Assembly (NCBI RefSeq): GCF_018918075.1
Contig: NZ_JAHLPW010000004.1
Span: 62,001-126,000 of the forward strand
DNA: 64,000 nucleotides
Source of the DNA: Virgibacillus sp. MSJ-26
GTDB taxonomy: Bacteria; Bacillota; Bacilli; Bacillales; Amphibacillaceae
Direction: 5' to 3'
Shown: piece by piece, positions 8,958 through 17,099 of the stretch
How the letters are laid out: each line of letters begins with the position of its first letter
Numbering within the stretch: position 1 is the first letter of the stretch
The notes under the pieces: model-generated
Told to the model about the DNA's origin: nothing
Seen by the model: the letters and a program-made list of their open reading frames with translations, nothing else
The model's database searches: none
Program-made: the position numbers and the translations under genes

Positions 8958-9680
8958 TTAAAACTGTTCAAAAAGTAAATAACCACCCGATATAAATAAT
9001 AAGATATATGTTAAAATCTGAAACATTTTCTGACTAATTCGCTTATACAACAATTGTCCGACCATTAAACCAACCAAGACAATCGGCAAGGCTTTTAAAC
9101 TTGATAACCATATCTCAGTCGATGTGCCAGCAAATAACACTTGAAACATGAGACTTGCTAAATAGATAAACAAGTAAAAGGCGAGTGTTGTTGCTCGCAA
9201 AGTCGCTTTTTTAGTATTGGTTCCTGAAAAGTAGAGTAATAGAGGTGGTCCTGGCATACCAATACTCGTCGTTAATAAGCCAGACAGTCCTCCCACTAAA
9301 AAATCTCGCTGGATTGTCTGGTTCGTACGCCAATTCGTAATCAATAAAATGGTCAAACTTATAATCAGCAAACTTACCCCTAGTTTGAGCAGTGTCATAT
9401 CAAGTAATAGGAAAATGGTTATTCCAAGCGGAAGACCGAAAAGCCCACCTATGACAAAACGCTTAAAAACTCCCCAATTGACATCTCTTCTAATATTGAC
9501 TATTAACATACTCGAAATAAACAGTGACAGAATCAAATTAAGCTGAATCGCTTCACGCGGGTCAAAAAGAAGTAATAAAAAAGGTGTTGCCATAATTGAA
9601 AATCCAAAACCCGTACTAGTTTGCAAGACGGAAGCAAATAATATAATTAATATAAAGATAAACACTGACATTCCTGACAC
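8958..9680 (-). CDS. TauE/SafE family sulfite/anion exporter
   Basis: A 240-residue, 7-8 helix membrane protein. The N-terminal STGFGFSIMATPFLLLLF with an acidic loop (DPREAIQ) and the mid-protein GGLSGLLTTSIGMPGPPLLLY are the two half-repeats characteristic of TauE/SafE (DUF81) permeases. Members export sulfite, sulfoacetate or related anions across the cytoplasmic membrane; the substrate here is unknown. Length is normal for the family. No sulfur-metabolism gene is adjacent, so context does not help. Confidence 0.88.
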   Translation of the reverse strand: MSGMSVFIFILIILFASVLQTSTGFGFSIMATPFLLLLFDPREAIQLNLILSLFISSMLIVNIRRDVNWGVFKRFVIGGLFGLPLGITIFLLLDMTLLKLGVSLLIISLTILLITNWRTNQTIQRDFLVGGLSGLLTTSIGMPGPPLLLYFSGTNTKKATLRATTLAFYLFIYLASLMFQVLFAGTSTEIWLSSLKALPIVLVGLMVGQLLYKRISQKMFQILTYILLFISGGYLLFEQF

Positions 9681-9799
9681 CTATTTCTTTTAAGAATATC
9701 ATCATGCTACCATACTTTATTGCAAAAACAAAAGCGCAAATTCCCGGTTGACAACGTATAGAGGGATAGGAAATCTCTTTAGTTCTTTCAACTTAGACA

Positions 9800-9827
9800 A
9801 AAAAACACCTGATCATTAGTGACCAGG
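9800..9827 (-). terminator. Terminator of the SOD gene
   Basis: Stem CCTGATC (9808-9814) / GACCAGG (9821-9827) with one wobble pair. On the minus strand it is followed by TGTTTTTTT, directly after the sod stop codon. Confidence 0.75.
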
Positions 9828-9834
9828 CATTTCC

Positions 9835-10437
9835 TTATTCTGCAATTTCACCACAAACAATGCGATCGCCAGCATCTCCAGCAGGTTGTGATTTATTATC
9901 ATCTTCATCAGCATGAATCACTAGGGCAGTCCCGTCCCCATCAAGTAAAGAATTATCTTCTCCCTTTTCTAGCGTCACCATATCAGCGACTATTTCGTCT
10001 TTTACAGTGCCATCCTCGGCAACTTCGATATTTGGCAAATCACCAGCATGAGGTCCCTCTGTATTTTCCAGTCCATGTTCAGCTTCCGTTGGATTAAAAT
10101 GATCGCCCGCCGATTTAAAGTCTGGCGCTTCACATGATCCTGTTTCATGAAAGTGAATGGCATGTGTTCCCGGTGGTAAATGTGTTGCATCAAGCGTCAT
10201 CTTAACACCTTCATCAACTCCTTCTAACTCCGCTGTTCCCACATTATCACCATCACTATTTTTAAGTGTTACATCAATCGGTTCAACTGACCTATTCTCT
10301 TGTTCCATTGTATCTGTTTCATTTCCTGATTCCACGTCATCATCGTCTCCTGCCCCATCATTCGTACTTCCGCAGGCGCTTAAAAATAGGAATAAAACAA
10401 AAAAAGATAGAGTAAGTACCCAATTTGTCTTTTTCAA
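9835..10437 (-). CDS. Cu/Zn superoxide dismutase-like lipoprotein
   Basis: A 200-residue exported lipoprotein: signal peptide with lipobox LSAC (Cys22), an acidic linker to about residue 50, then a Cu/Zn-SOD domain. All classical metal ligands can be found with the expected spacing: His95, His97, His113 and His175 for copper; His113, His121, His130 and Asp133 for zinc. The active-site Arg is at 192 and the disulfide pair is Cys102/Cys195. This differs from B. subtilis YojM, which is reported to lack copper ligands, so this protein may be an active extracellular SOD. Single gene with terminator; no linked metal chaperone. Confidence 0.92.
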   Translation of the reverse strand: MKKTNWVLTLSFFVLFLFLSACGSTNDGAGDDDDVESGNETDTMEQENRSVEPIDVTLKNSDGDNVGTAELEGVDEGVKMTLDATHLPPGTHAIHFHETGSCEAPDFKSAGDHFNPTEAEHGLENTEGPHAGDLPNIEVAEDGTVKDEIVADMVTLEKGEDNSLLDGDGTALVIHADEDDNKSQPAGDAGDRIVCGEIAE

Positions 10438-10525
10438 AATTCAACCCTCCAAAGTTTTTCTTACTCTATTTATTTACATAACAGGCACAAGTTAAACCTA
10501 TTACAAGTTATTATAACTCTAGAAC

Positions 10526-10651
10526 AAAAGCTCGGGGCGCCCAGTTAGTCTCAGGCACAGCTTAAGCAAAAAACCTCAGTGGCGATCTTTGCCACGTAGG
10601 ATTATTGCTTAAGACCTCAGGCGGGGTGGGCGCTGAAGCTGGACGGGCCAA
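10526..10651. repeat. Cruciform-type dispersed repeat, copy 1
   Basis: A nested palindrome in the 316-base gap between the SOD and DoxX genes. Outer arms are GCGCCCA (10537-10543) / TGGGCGC (10627-10633). Middle arms are CTTAAGCAA (10561-10569) / TTGCTTAAG (10605-10613). The inner hairpin is GTGGC (10579-10583) / GCCAC (10591-10595). The same plan and the same middle arms recur at 38.7 kb. No ORF fits it. Confidence 0.8.
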
Positions 10652-10703
10652 TTTTCAGTATAAAGTTATCCACAGGAGTTTTAGTGTTATAGTTTCCTTA
10701 ACT

Positions 10704-10736
10704 ACAAAAAAACCGACTCTTTCAAAAGAGCCGGTT
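10704..10736 (-). terminator. Terminator of the DoxX gene
   Basis: AACCGACTCTT (10711-10721) / AAGAGCCGGTT (10726-10736) with one wobble pair. The minus strand then runs into TTTTTTTGTA. Confidence 0.8.
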
Positions 10737-10753
10737 CAGAAGTTATTTAATAC

Positions 10754-11275
10754 TTAGGCTGTTACCAAATCATCTTCTTTTTTATGTTTATTATGTTTCA
10801 TTGTACTAATTTGTTCTTTTAAAAATGGAATAACCCAACGATCAAGACCATATCTTCCAGCGTTAAATCCAGCAACGATTAAGAAGACTGTAAGTAAAAC
10901 CATTTGAGCGTTCGTGCTGACTGTGCCACTAAAAAGAAATGCGAAGTTCATTGTAATACCCATAAGTGCTGCAAAGTTAGTAAATATACCAAGTATAAGT
11001 GCAATTCCCACTAACACTTCGCCCCAACAAACCATAAAGCTGAAAAGTCCTGCATTAGGTAGCGCAACTGCTTCAAGAAATGTTGCCCACCAACCTTGAA
11101 CAGCTGGATCTGCTCCTTCAGCGCTTGCAATCGCTCCTTGAATAAATCCACTCGCATCAAATCCACTACCAAGTTTGCCTATTCCAGCTGTAATCCATGC
11201 ATAACCAATATATATTCTTATAAATGCTAACACACCTGCAAAAACTTTATTATTCCGGATGAAATTCATAATCAT
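10754..11275 (-). CDS. DoxX family membrane protein
   Basis: About 173 residues, four hydrophobic helices, with the DoxX-type N-terminal block RIYIGYAWITAGIGKL and the helix-2 region GEVLVGIALILGIFTNFAALMG. DoxX was named for the small subunit of archaeal thiosulfate:quinone oxidoreductase, but most bacterial members have unclear roles in redox stress. The C-terminus is a basic, charged tail. I chose the ATG at 11275 because AAGGAG stands 9 bases before it; an upstream ATG at 11314 has no ribosome site. A short palindrome, AAAAGATATCTTTT near 11328-11341, lies upstream and could be an operator. Confidence 0.85.
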   Translation of the reverse strand: MIMNFIRNNKVFAGVLAFIRIYIGYAWITAGIGKLGSGFDASGFIQGAIASAEGADPAVQGWWATFLEAVALPNAGLFSFMVCWGEVLVGIALILGIFTNFAALMGITMNFAFLFSGTVSTNAQMVLLTVFLIVAGFNAGRYGLDRWVIPFLKEQISTMKHNKHKKEDDLVTA

Positions 11276-11509
11276 TCTTCTCATCTCCTTGAATATTAAT
11301 GTTAAACATTTCACATAAGTAATTAATTAAAAGATATCTTTTACATTTATAGAATAACATTTTTAACACTAAGGAAGTTTTATTTGCTCATCATTTCACA
11401 TAATCGCAACAAAGTTTTGTCAGAAATGTGACTGTCATTCTAAAATTTGATTAGGCATCGTCAACTCAGATTACCCACATACTTCTAAGAGAATCTTTCA
11501 AATTAAATG

Positions 11510-11567
11510 TTGCTTGTTATATCACTTAATGATATACTTCATTCACGCTATATCATTAAGTGATATA
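11510..11567 (+). promoter_or_regulatory. Sigma-A promoter with two facing copies of an operator
   Basis: TTGCTT (11510-11515), a 17-base spacer and TATACT (11533-11538) form a clear promoter for the ABC exporter operon. A 19-base sequence, TATATCACTTAATGATATA, covers the spacer and -10 (11518-11536), and its exact reverse complement lies just downstream at 11549-11567. Each half is itself nearly palindromic (ATATCA...TGATAT). This is the layout of a repressor site blocking both -10 and the transcription start. The regulator is not encoded next to it. Confidence 0.8.
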
Positions 11568-11599
11568 ACCTTAAAAATTGAAAGGTTGAGGATATATTT

Positions 11600-12523
11600 A
11601 TGGAGAAAATTTTATCTGTATCTCATTTAGGTAAATCTTTTAAGGATAAGAAAGTACTTAAATCCATTTCTTTCGATGTTTGTAAAGGAGAAATCATGGC
11701 TATTTTAGGTCCAAATGGTGCTGGAAAATCAACAACTATACGGAGTATTATGGGCATTATCTATCCCGATCACGGAGAAATTAATTTTGAAAATCACTCA
11801 GAAATACCTCGCCATAAAATAGGGTACCTGCCTGAAGAACGAGGACTTTATCAAAATGTTAAAGTCATGGACATCCTCCTTTACTTAGCTGAACTAAAAG
11901 ATTATCCAATGAAAAAGGCAAAAGAGCGAGCGCTCCATTATTTAAAAAAATTTGATTTAGAAGGGAAAGAAAATGTTGCAATCGAGGAGCTTTCCAAAGG
12001 TATGAGTCAGAAAGTTCAATTTATTTCATCCATTATTCACGAACCAGACCTTTTAATACTTGACGAACCATTTTCAGGCCTTGACCCAGTTAGTCAAGAT
12101 GTCTTTAAAGATGAAATCCGTGAACTTGCCAATCAAGGAACTGCCATCCTTCTATCATCACATCAAATGAATTTAGTTGAAGAAATCTGTGATCGACTAT
12201 TCATGATGCAAGATGGTCAAAAGGTCATTTACGGTTCACTTGATGACGTAAAGATGGAATATGCCAATTTTAAATGTACCATTCGAGGACAAAATCAATT
12301 ATCAGACTTGGATGTCATACCAGGGGTTCAACGTATCGAACAAACCGATGCAACTTCAATTCTTTACTTAGAAAAGGATATCCAACCAACACAATGGCTG
12401 AAGCAAGTACCTGATAAGCTATCCATCCAAGAAATGTCTTTAAACCGCATTTCCTTGCATGAAATATTTATTGATATTGCCGCTGATAAGCAACTATTAA
12501 AAGGTGGTGAAGTCCATGCGTAA
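11600..12523 (+). CDS. ABC exporter ATP-binding protein (YhaQ/NatA-like)
   Basis: A 307-residue ATPase with Walker A GPNGAGKST (37-45), signature LSKGM (131-135), Walker B LLILDEPFSG (151-160) and the switch His in SSHQ. The C-terminal 80 residues form the extra domain typical of the ABC-2 exporter type. It pairs with the membrane subunit encoded directly after it. The pair resembles B. subtilis YhaQ-YhaP, related to the NatAB sodium exporter; the substrate is inferred and uncertain. It overlaps the next gene by 8 bases, so translation is coupled. Expression is probably controlled by the double operator upstream. Confidence 0.9.
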   Translation: MEKILSVSHLGKSFKDKKVLKSISFDVCKGEIMAILGPNGAGKSTTIRSIMGIIYPDHGEINFENHSEIPRHKIGYLPEERGLYQNVKVMDILLYLAELKDYPMKKAKERALHYLKKFDLEGKENVAIEELSKGMSQKVQFISSIIHEPDLLILDEPFSGLDPVSQDVFKDEIRELANQGTAILLSSHQMNLVEEICDRLFMMQDGQKVIYGSLDDVKMEYANFKCTIRGQNQLSDLDVIPGVQRIEQTDATSILYLEKDIQPTQWLKQVPDKLSIQEMSLNRISLHEIFIDIAADKQLLKGGEVHA

Positions 12524-13757
12524 CTCAATCAAAGTAGCGAAATGGGAAATGAAACGAAATCTAAAAAACAAATCATATATTATCGGATTATTTATGACAC
12601 CACTCATTATACTAGTATTTATGCTTATCAGTTCTTTCATGTCTGGTTCAGAAGACAATACGACTACAGAAAGAACGGATGTTTATGTTAATGACCAAGT
12701 TAAATTGTTTGATGAGATTGGAGAAACAGTTAAAACACATGACTTAAATTGGCAAATTCATCAAACAGATTTAGATAAAGCATCACTTGAACATGTACTT
12801 GCATCAAGTGAAGATACGGCTTATCTCTTCTTAACTGAAGAGGCGATAAATCAAGATAAAATCCCGATTTTTACGTCCGAGGATATCCCTGTTAATTTTA
12901 TGAATGAGGTTCAATTCTTAGAAGGGCCAATTAAATTATGGCAAGCTAAGAAACTGGGTCTCTCAGATGAAGAACTAGCCGTTGTCACTGCACCTTTATC
13001 ATTTGATGAATTGTCAGTTGATGATTTAAAAGAACCCAGCTCATCTGATAAAAAGGAAGAACATTCAACAGGATTATCCCAAGCCGTTCCAGGTATCTTT
13101 GGTGGCCTTATCCTGCTTTCCATCAGTATAACAGGTATGTATATTTTCCAAAGTGCTTCAAACGAAAAGAAAGATAAAATTGCTGAAATTATTTTATCGT
13201 CAGTAACACCTGGTGAATTAATGCAAGGTAAGATTGTCGGCTATTTTGTACTTGGTTTGATTCAAGTGGCAGTGATCCTTGGCTTTGCTGTTCCAATAGC
13301 TTTATGGAAACTCGACTTCCCTGTCCTAGATTATTTATTGGTACCACAAACTTTATTGTTTATTTTAATCGCAATCATGGGCTATCTATTATTCGCATCA
13401 CTGTTCGTAGGTTTAGGAGCAACGATGACCGATATGGGATCAGCAGGTAATTTCCAAGGGTTTGTTATGATGTTACCGTTCTTACCATTTATCTTCATTA
13501 CGCCAGTCATTGGAAATCCTAGTGGCCTCATTGCGAAAGTAGGCACGTATTTCCCTTTTTCTACGCCAGGTGTCTTGATGCTCCGCTTAGTAATGTTGGA
13601 AGAATGGCCTTGGCTTGAAATTGGTATAGCCCTCGTCATTCTCGCTATTAGTATCTGGCTATTTATGAAACTTGCAGGCAAGATTTTCAAAGTTGGCATA
13701 TTAATGTACGGAAAAAATGCAACACCTAAAGAAATTTGGAGGTGGTTAACCGCCTAA
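12516..13757 (+). CDS. ABC-2 type permease (YhaP/NatB-like)
   Basis: About 413 residues with one N-terminal helix (about 25-45), a large extracytoplasmic loop of about 150 residues, then five to six helices, including GIFGGLILLSISITGMYIF and the FQGFVMMLPFLPFIFITPV region. This is the ABC2_membrane_3 plan of NatB/YhaP exporters. The ATG at 12516 follows AAAGGTGG at good spacing and overlaps the stop of the ATPase gene (ATGCGTAA); a GTG at 12504 is less likely. The partner ATPase precedes it, and a strong terminator follows. Probable sodium, peptide or drug export; not provable here. Confidence 0.87.
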   Translation: MRNSIKVAKWEMKRNLKNKSYIIGLFMTPLIILVFMLISSFMSGSEDNTTTERTDVYVNDQVKLFDEIGETVKTHDLNWQIHQTDLDKASLEHVLASSEDTAYLFLTEEAINQDKIPIFTSEDIPVNFMNEVQFLEGPIKLWQAKKLGLSDEELAVVTAPLSFDELSVDDLKEPSSSDKKEEHSTGLSQAVPGIFGGLILLSISITGMYIFQSASNEKKDKIAEIILSSVTPGELMQGKIVGYFVLGLIQVAVILGFAVPIALWKLDFPVLDYLLVPQTLLFILIAIMGYLLFASLFVGLGATMTDMGSAGNFQGFVMMLPFLPFIFITPVIGNPSGLIAKVGTYFPFSTPGVLMLRLVMLEEWPWLEIGIALVILAISIWLFMKLAGKIFKVGILMYGKNATPKEIWRWLTA

Positions 13758-13776
13758 ATTATGTCAGCATCTTAAT

Positions 13777-13818
13777 AAAAAACGCTTGAATTAATTTCTT
13801 AATTCAAGCGTTTTTTCA
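13777..13818 (+). terminator. Strong terminator of the ABC exporter operon
   Basis: An 18-bp perfect stem, 13777-13794 with 13799-13816, four-base loop, A-run on one side and T-run on the other. Works in either direction. Confidence 0.92.
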
Positions 13819-14011
13819 TTTTCACACCTCTTTCTAAATAACTATTGACATTTTAAGAAAACAGACGATATTACTAAGTGATAAGTCTATTGAACTAGTT
13901 CTTTTAAATTGTTTATGCTTATTTAGCATAAAATTGGTTTATGACTTATTAAAAAGGTTAATACTTATTAATAAAATAAGGTAATTACCTAACTGTTAAA
14001 AGGAGGTTCAT

Positions 14012-15109
14012 ATGAAAGTCAGACATCATACAGTGTTTTTACTAAGTTTTATGCTCTTATTTTTCTTTACATTTGTTACAGCAAGCTTCGCAGAAAGTCA
14101 ACAAGCATATGAAGTCGGTACAACAAATCTAAATGTTAGAAATGCACCATCACATGATGCTGCAGTGGTTGGACATCTTCAACCAGGTGAAAGGGTAGAA
14201 GCCTTCAGTGAGCAACATGGTTGGGTGCAAACCTATTATGATGGGGAAGTCGTGTGGGTGGCATCCCAATATCTCAGTCCCATAAACGGAGAAAGTTCGA
14301 CTAGTACGACTCATTCAAATGAAGAAAAAGTTCAAGTTACAGCGTCTGGAGTCAATGTACGTTCAGGACCTGGAACAGAACATTCGGTTGTTGGAGCAGC
14401 AACATCAGGAGATACATATCAATTAATAGAAACATCCGGGAACTGGGTTAAAGTTTTACTTTCCAGTGGAAATGAAGGCTGGATTGCTGCTGATTTTACA
14501 AACAAAAGTCAACAACAAGGATCACAACCAGTTGAAGAATCAACCAAGAAATCAAATGTCAATGGAACACTATCAGGCTATAATATCGTTCTAGACCCCG
14601 GACACGGAGGAAAAGACCCAGGATCAATTGGGTTTAACGGAGTTTATGAAAAAGACCTTATTAACTCTACAACAGATAAGGTTGCCAGCCATTTACGCGA
14701 CGCCGGTGCCAATGTTATTTTGACAAGAAATTCGGATGCTTATATTTCGCTTGACGATCGCATTCTTATTAGTAACACCTATCAAACAGATGCGTTTGTA
14801 AGTATTCACTATAATGCCTTTCCGGTTCCTATCGTAAGAGGGACAAGCACTTATTATTACGCGGGCGGAGAAGATAGACGTTTGGCTCAGCACATCCAAT
14901 CATCTTTAACCAACTTAAACTCCGTATATGACCGTGGTATTCGAAAAGGAGATTATAAAGTATTACGTGAAAATAGAGATTTAGCTGTGCTCATTGAACT
15001 AGGATTCATTACAAATCCAGATGAGTTACAAACAATGCAAACATCTGAATTTCAAAATGGAGCGGCCGAAGCTATTACGAATGGTTTAATTAATTACTTT
15101 TCACAATAA
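14012..15109 (+). CDS. N-acetylmuramoyl-L-alanine amidase with two SH3 domains
   Basis: A 365-residue secreted cell-wall hydrolase. The signal peptide (about 1-26, ending TASFA) is followed by two bacterial SH3 domains (about 31-93 and 107-165; each with the NVR(N/S) motif) that bind peptidoglycan, and an Amidase_3 domain from 190 to the end. The zinc and catalytic residues are present: His198 in DPGHGG, Glu213 in YEKDL, His266 in SIHYN and Glu329 in ELGFITN. It cuts the bond between muramic acid and the stem peptide, in growth, separation or germination. The start follows AAAGGAGG. Single gene with its own terminator. Confidence 0.95.
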   Translation: MKVRHHTVFLLSFMLLFFFTFVTASFAESQQAYEVGTTNLNVRNAPSHDAAVVGHLQPGERVEAFSEQHGWVQTYYDGEVVWVASQYLSPINGESSTSTTHSNEEKVQVTASGVNVRSGPGTEHSVVGAATSGDTYQLIETSGNWVKVLLSSGNEGWIAADFTNKSQQQGSQPVEESTKKSNVNGTLSGYNIVLDPGHGGKDPGSIGFNGVYEKDLINSTTDKVASHLRDAGANVILTRNSDAYISLDDRILISNTYQTDAFVSIHYNAFPVPIVRGTSTYYYAGGEDRRLAQHIQSSLTNLNSVYDRGIRKGDYKVLRENRDLAVLIELGFITNPDELQTMQTSEFQNGAAEAITNGLINYFSQ

Positions 15110-15113
15110 ACGG

Positions 15114-15142
15114 AGCTGTCCTATTCTGGGGCAGCTTTTTTT
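15114..15142 (+). terminator. Terminator of the amidase gene
   Basis: AGCTGTCC (15114-15121) / GGGCAGCT (15129-15136) followed by a run of T to 15142. Confidence 0.85.
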
Positions 15143-15311
15143 AATGAACAACAATACTTACCGAGGAACATACAATTCCGTTTAATACTTATGCAACTGG
15201 AAATTTATTGTGACAGGTTAAATCAATTGTAAATGCTAAGCTTTTAAGCTCAGCAAACTATAGCTGCGTTTGTTATACTGAACCTGATATTGGATTAAGC
15301 GAGGTTTTAAA

Positions 15312-16589
15312 ATGGATCAACATGTTCAATTACTTGTTAGCGAGGTTCAGCAACGATTGAAACTGGACCAATATTTCTTGAAAAGATACAATATCTTCCA
15401 TGAAAAAGGAGAATCGAAGCAAGCTGTATATGTTTTATCAATGGAATGGTTCCCTACCGAAATGGTAGGTAACGAAAGGGGCAATGATAAGCAAGATCTT
15501 AACCCTACTGGCACCGTTGTGGTAGAAATCGATTTTCATAATAAAACTTTATATCAATTAGTTTTCGTTGGTGACGTGTCCCATCCCCAAGCCAAAGAAT
15601 TATTTCCATCACCTAAAAAAGCAGAGGTGATTGATTGGGTGGAAGAGACTACGGGCTTAACATTTGGCAAACAATTCATGATTAACTATGAAAATAAAAA
15701 AGAATTTCGTTTTTCAGCAGCCATCGATCATATTCCCGTCTTGCCATTAGGAACGATTCAAGTAAAATTTAATAGTTCAGGTGAATTGACGATGTTTTCA
15801 ATCGATGGTCTTTTTCCAACAGAAGATCAAGTTGTATGGGAACCTTTCTCCCTACTACCTAAAAAAGTGGAACATCTATTCAAGCAACACTTAAAGTTAT
15901 TTGAAGTACCTATTGAGAAAGACGAAAAGTGGTTGCCTGTCCTTGGAATTGCAGAGCTGTATGTCAGAAATAGAGATGAACAAACATTGGAATATCCGTT
16001 TTTAAACAAAAGCGTTATAAACTTACCCTTGGAGTGGTCGTCACCTCTTGAAGAACCATTTCATAAAAAAGAAGATATTGATTTGTCAACAGAGGTTACA
16101 TTAAAACAAGCCATTGCAAACGAGACGCATCCTGATCAAAAACCTGTGACAGAAGCTGAAAGTAAAATAGTTATAGAGCAAGCTAAAGATGTTATGCGCA
16201 GAGAATATCCTAAAGAATCAAGCAAATGGCTTATCCACACCATTTATAGAAAAAACAGTTATCTCATAGCCGAACTTAGACCAATTCAAAAATCAGCAAA
16301 AGTGATTTCACGAAAGATAAGTGTCATTATTAGCCCAACAACTCTTCAAGCCATTAATTATATTGATAATAATGGCTTACTTGAAATGTTTAATGAATAC
16401 ACAAGTTCGGATAATGTAATCGTCTCAGCAGAAGACGCGTTTAATAAGTTGTGGGACCATATAACAATCAAGCCAGTTTATGTGTACCATCCTAACGAGG
16501 ACACCTATTATTTATATGGAGAAATTGACTCTGAATACGTGATTAATGCGACCACTGGAGAAACCGTTTATATGAGAGAATTAGAATAA
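15312..16589 (+). CDS. Conserved hypothetical protein, YcdB/PepSY-like
   Basis: A 425-residue protein without signal peptide or membrane helix. It appears to contain two or three repeats of a beta-rich unit (for example GTVVVEIDFHNKTLYQLVF and GTIQVKFNSSGELTMFSID), each followed by a helix of the EVIDWVEETTGL kind. This plan resembles the YcdB/YcdC and PepSY-related proteins of Bacillus. The C-terminus repeats the theme (YYLYGEIDSEYVINATTGET). No catalytic motif is visible. It starts 8 bases after AAGCGAGG. It stands alone between the amidase gene and the ger region. Function unknown. Confidence 0.65.
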   Translation: MDQHVQLLVSEVQQRLKLDQYFLKRYNIFHEKGESKQAVYVLSMEWFPTEMVGNERGNDKQDLNPTGTVVVEIDFHNKTLYQLVFVGDVSHPQAKELFPSPKKAEVIDWVEETTGLTFGKQFMINYENKKEFRFSAAIDHIPVLPLGTIQVKFNSSGELTMFSIDGLFPTEDQVVWEPFSLLPKKVEHLFKQHLKLFEVPIEKDEKWLPVLGIAELYVRNRDEQTLEYPFLNKSVINLPLEWSSPLEEPFHKKEDIDLSTEVTLKQAIANETHPDQKPVTEAESKIVIEQAKDVMRREYPKESSKWLIHTIYRKNSYLIAELRPIQKSAKVISRKISVIISPTTLQAINYIDNNGLLEMFNEYTSSDNVIVSAEDAFNKLWDHITIKPVYVYHPNEDTYYLYGEIDSEYVINATTGETVYMRELE

Positions 16590-16600
16590 AAGCTCGACCA

Positions 16601-16635
16601 GCAAATGTTCTGTTAAACATAAACAGAACATTTGC
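16601..16635 (+). terminator. Hairpin after the YcdB-like gene
   Basis: A 14-bp perfect stem, GCAAATGTTCTGTT (16601-16614) / AACAGAACATTTGC (16622-16635). There is no good T-run, so terminator function is likely but not certain. Confidence 0.55.
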
Positions 16636-16780
16636 ATAGGACAATATGGTTCCAAAAAACAAATGATATAATGTGGTATGCCATCGCTAAGAAAATACAC
16701 TACACTTCCCACAGAGGAGACGCATTCTTCTTGGCTGCTAAGCCTTCATGTATTTCCTTAACTCGTTTAACGTTGAGACA

Positions 16781-16951
16781 TTATTTAGAAGACGATGATT
16801 TCCCTTCCTCCTCACGTTTCCAAGACGGATCTCCAAATTTATGTAATTTGGCGTTAATCTTATAAATAACATATGGAATTAAGAAACTTAGAATGGTACA
16901 AATTAAAACCATTTTTTCAGGTAATCGACCTAAAATTTTTTCCCACCACAT
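16781..16951 (-). CDS. Small membrane protein at the end of the ger operon
   Basis: A 56-residue protein: MWWEKILGRLPEK, one hydrophobic helix (VLICTILSFLIPYVIY), then a basic/polar tail containing KFGDPSWKREEE and ending in five near-identical Ser/Lys residues. The start at 16951 is supported by GGAGGG six bases upstream; a longer frame to 16984 has none. It lies about 150 bases after gerC on the same strand. I do not recognise the family. A role next to the germinant receptor is possible by position only, as small auxiliary membrane subunits are known for some receptors. Confidence 0.6.
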   Translation of the reverse strand: MWWEKILGRLPEKMVLICTILSFLIPYVIYKINAKLHKFGDPSWKREEEGKSSSSK

Positions 16952-17099
16952 GACATACCCTCCAATACAAAATGATAAAAACAAAACCTCTATATTGAAA
17001 TCCGGGTCATACTCACTAAGAATTAATTACTCAGCACTATAGACAAAGCATCATATTATATCGATGTTGCAAAACCAAAGCTTTTAAGTCTAGACAACC

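Noticed and set aside
16632-16865. 77-codon plus-strand frame after the YcdB-like gene
   Set aside because: It starts inside the hairpin, has no Shine-Dalgarno site and runs antisense to the better-supported small membrane ORF.
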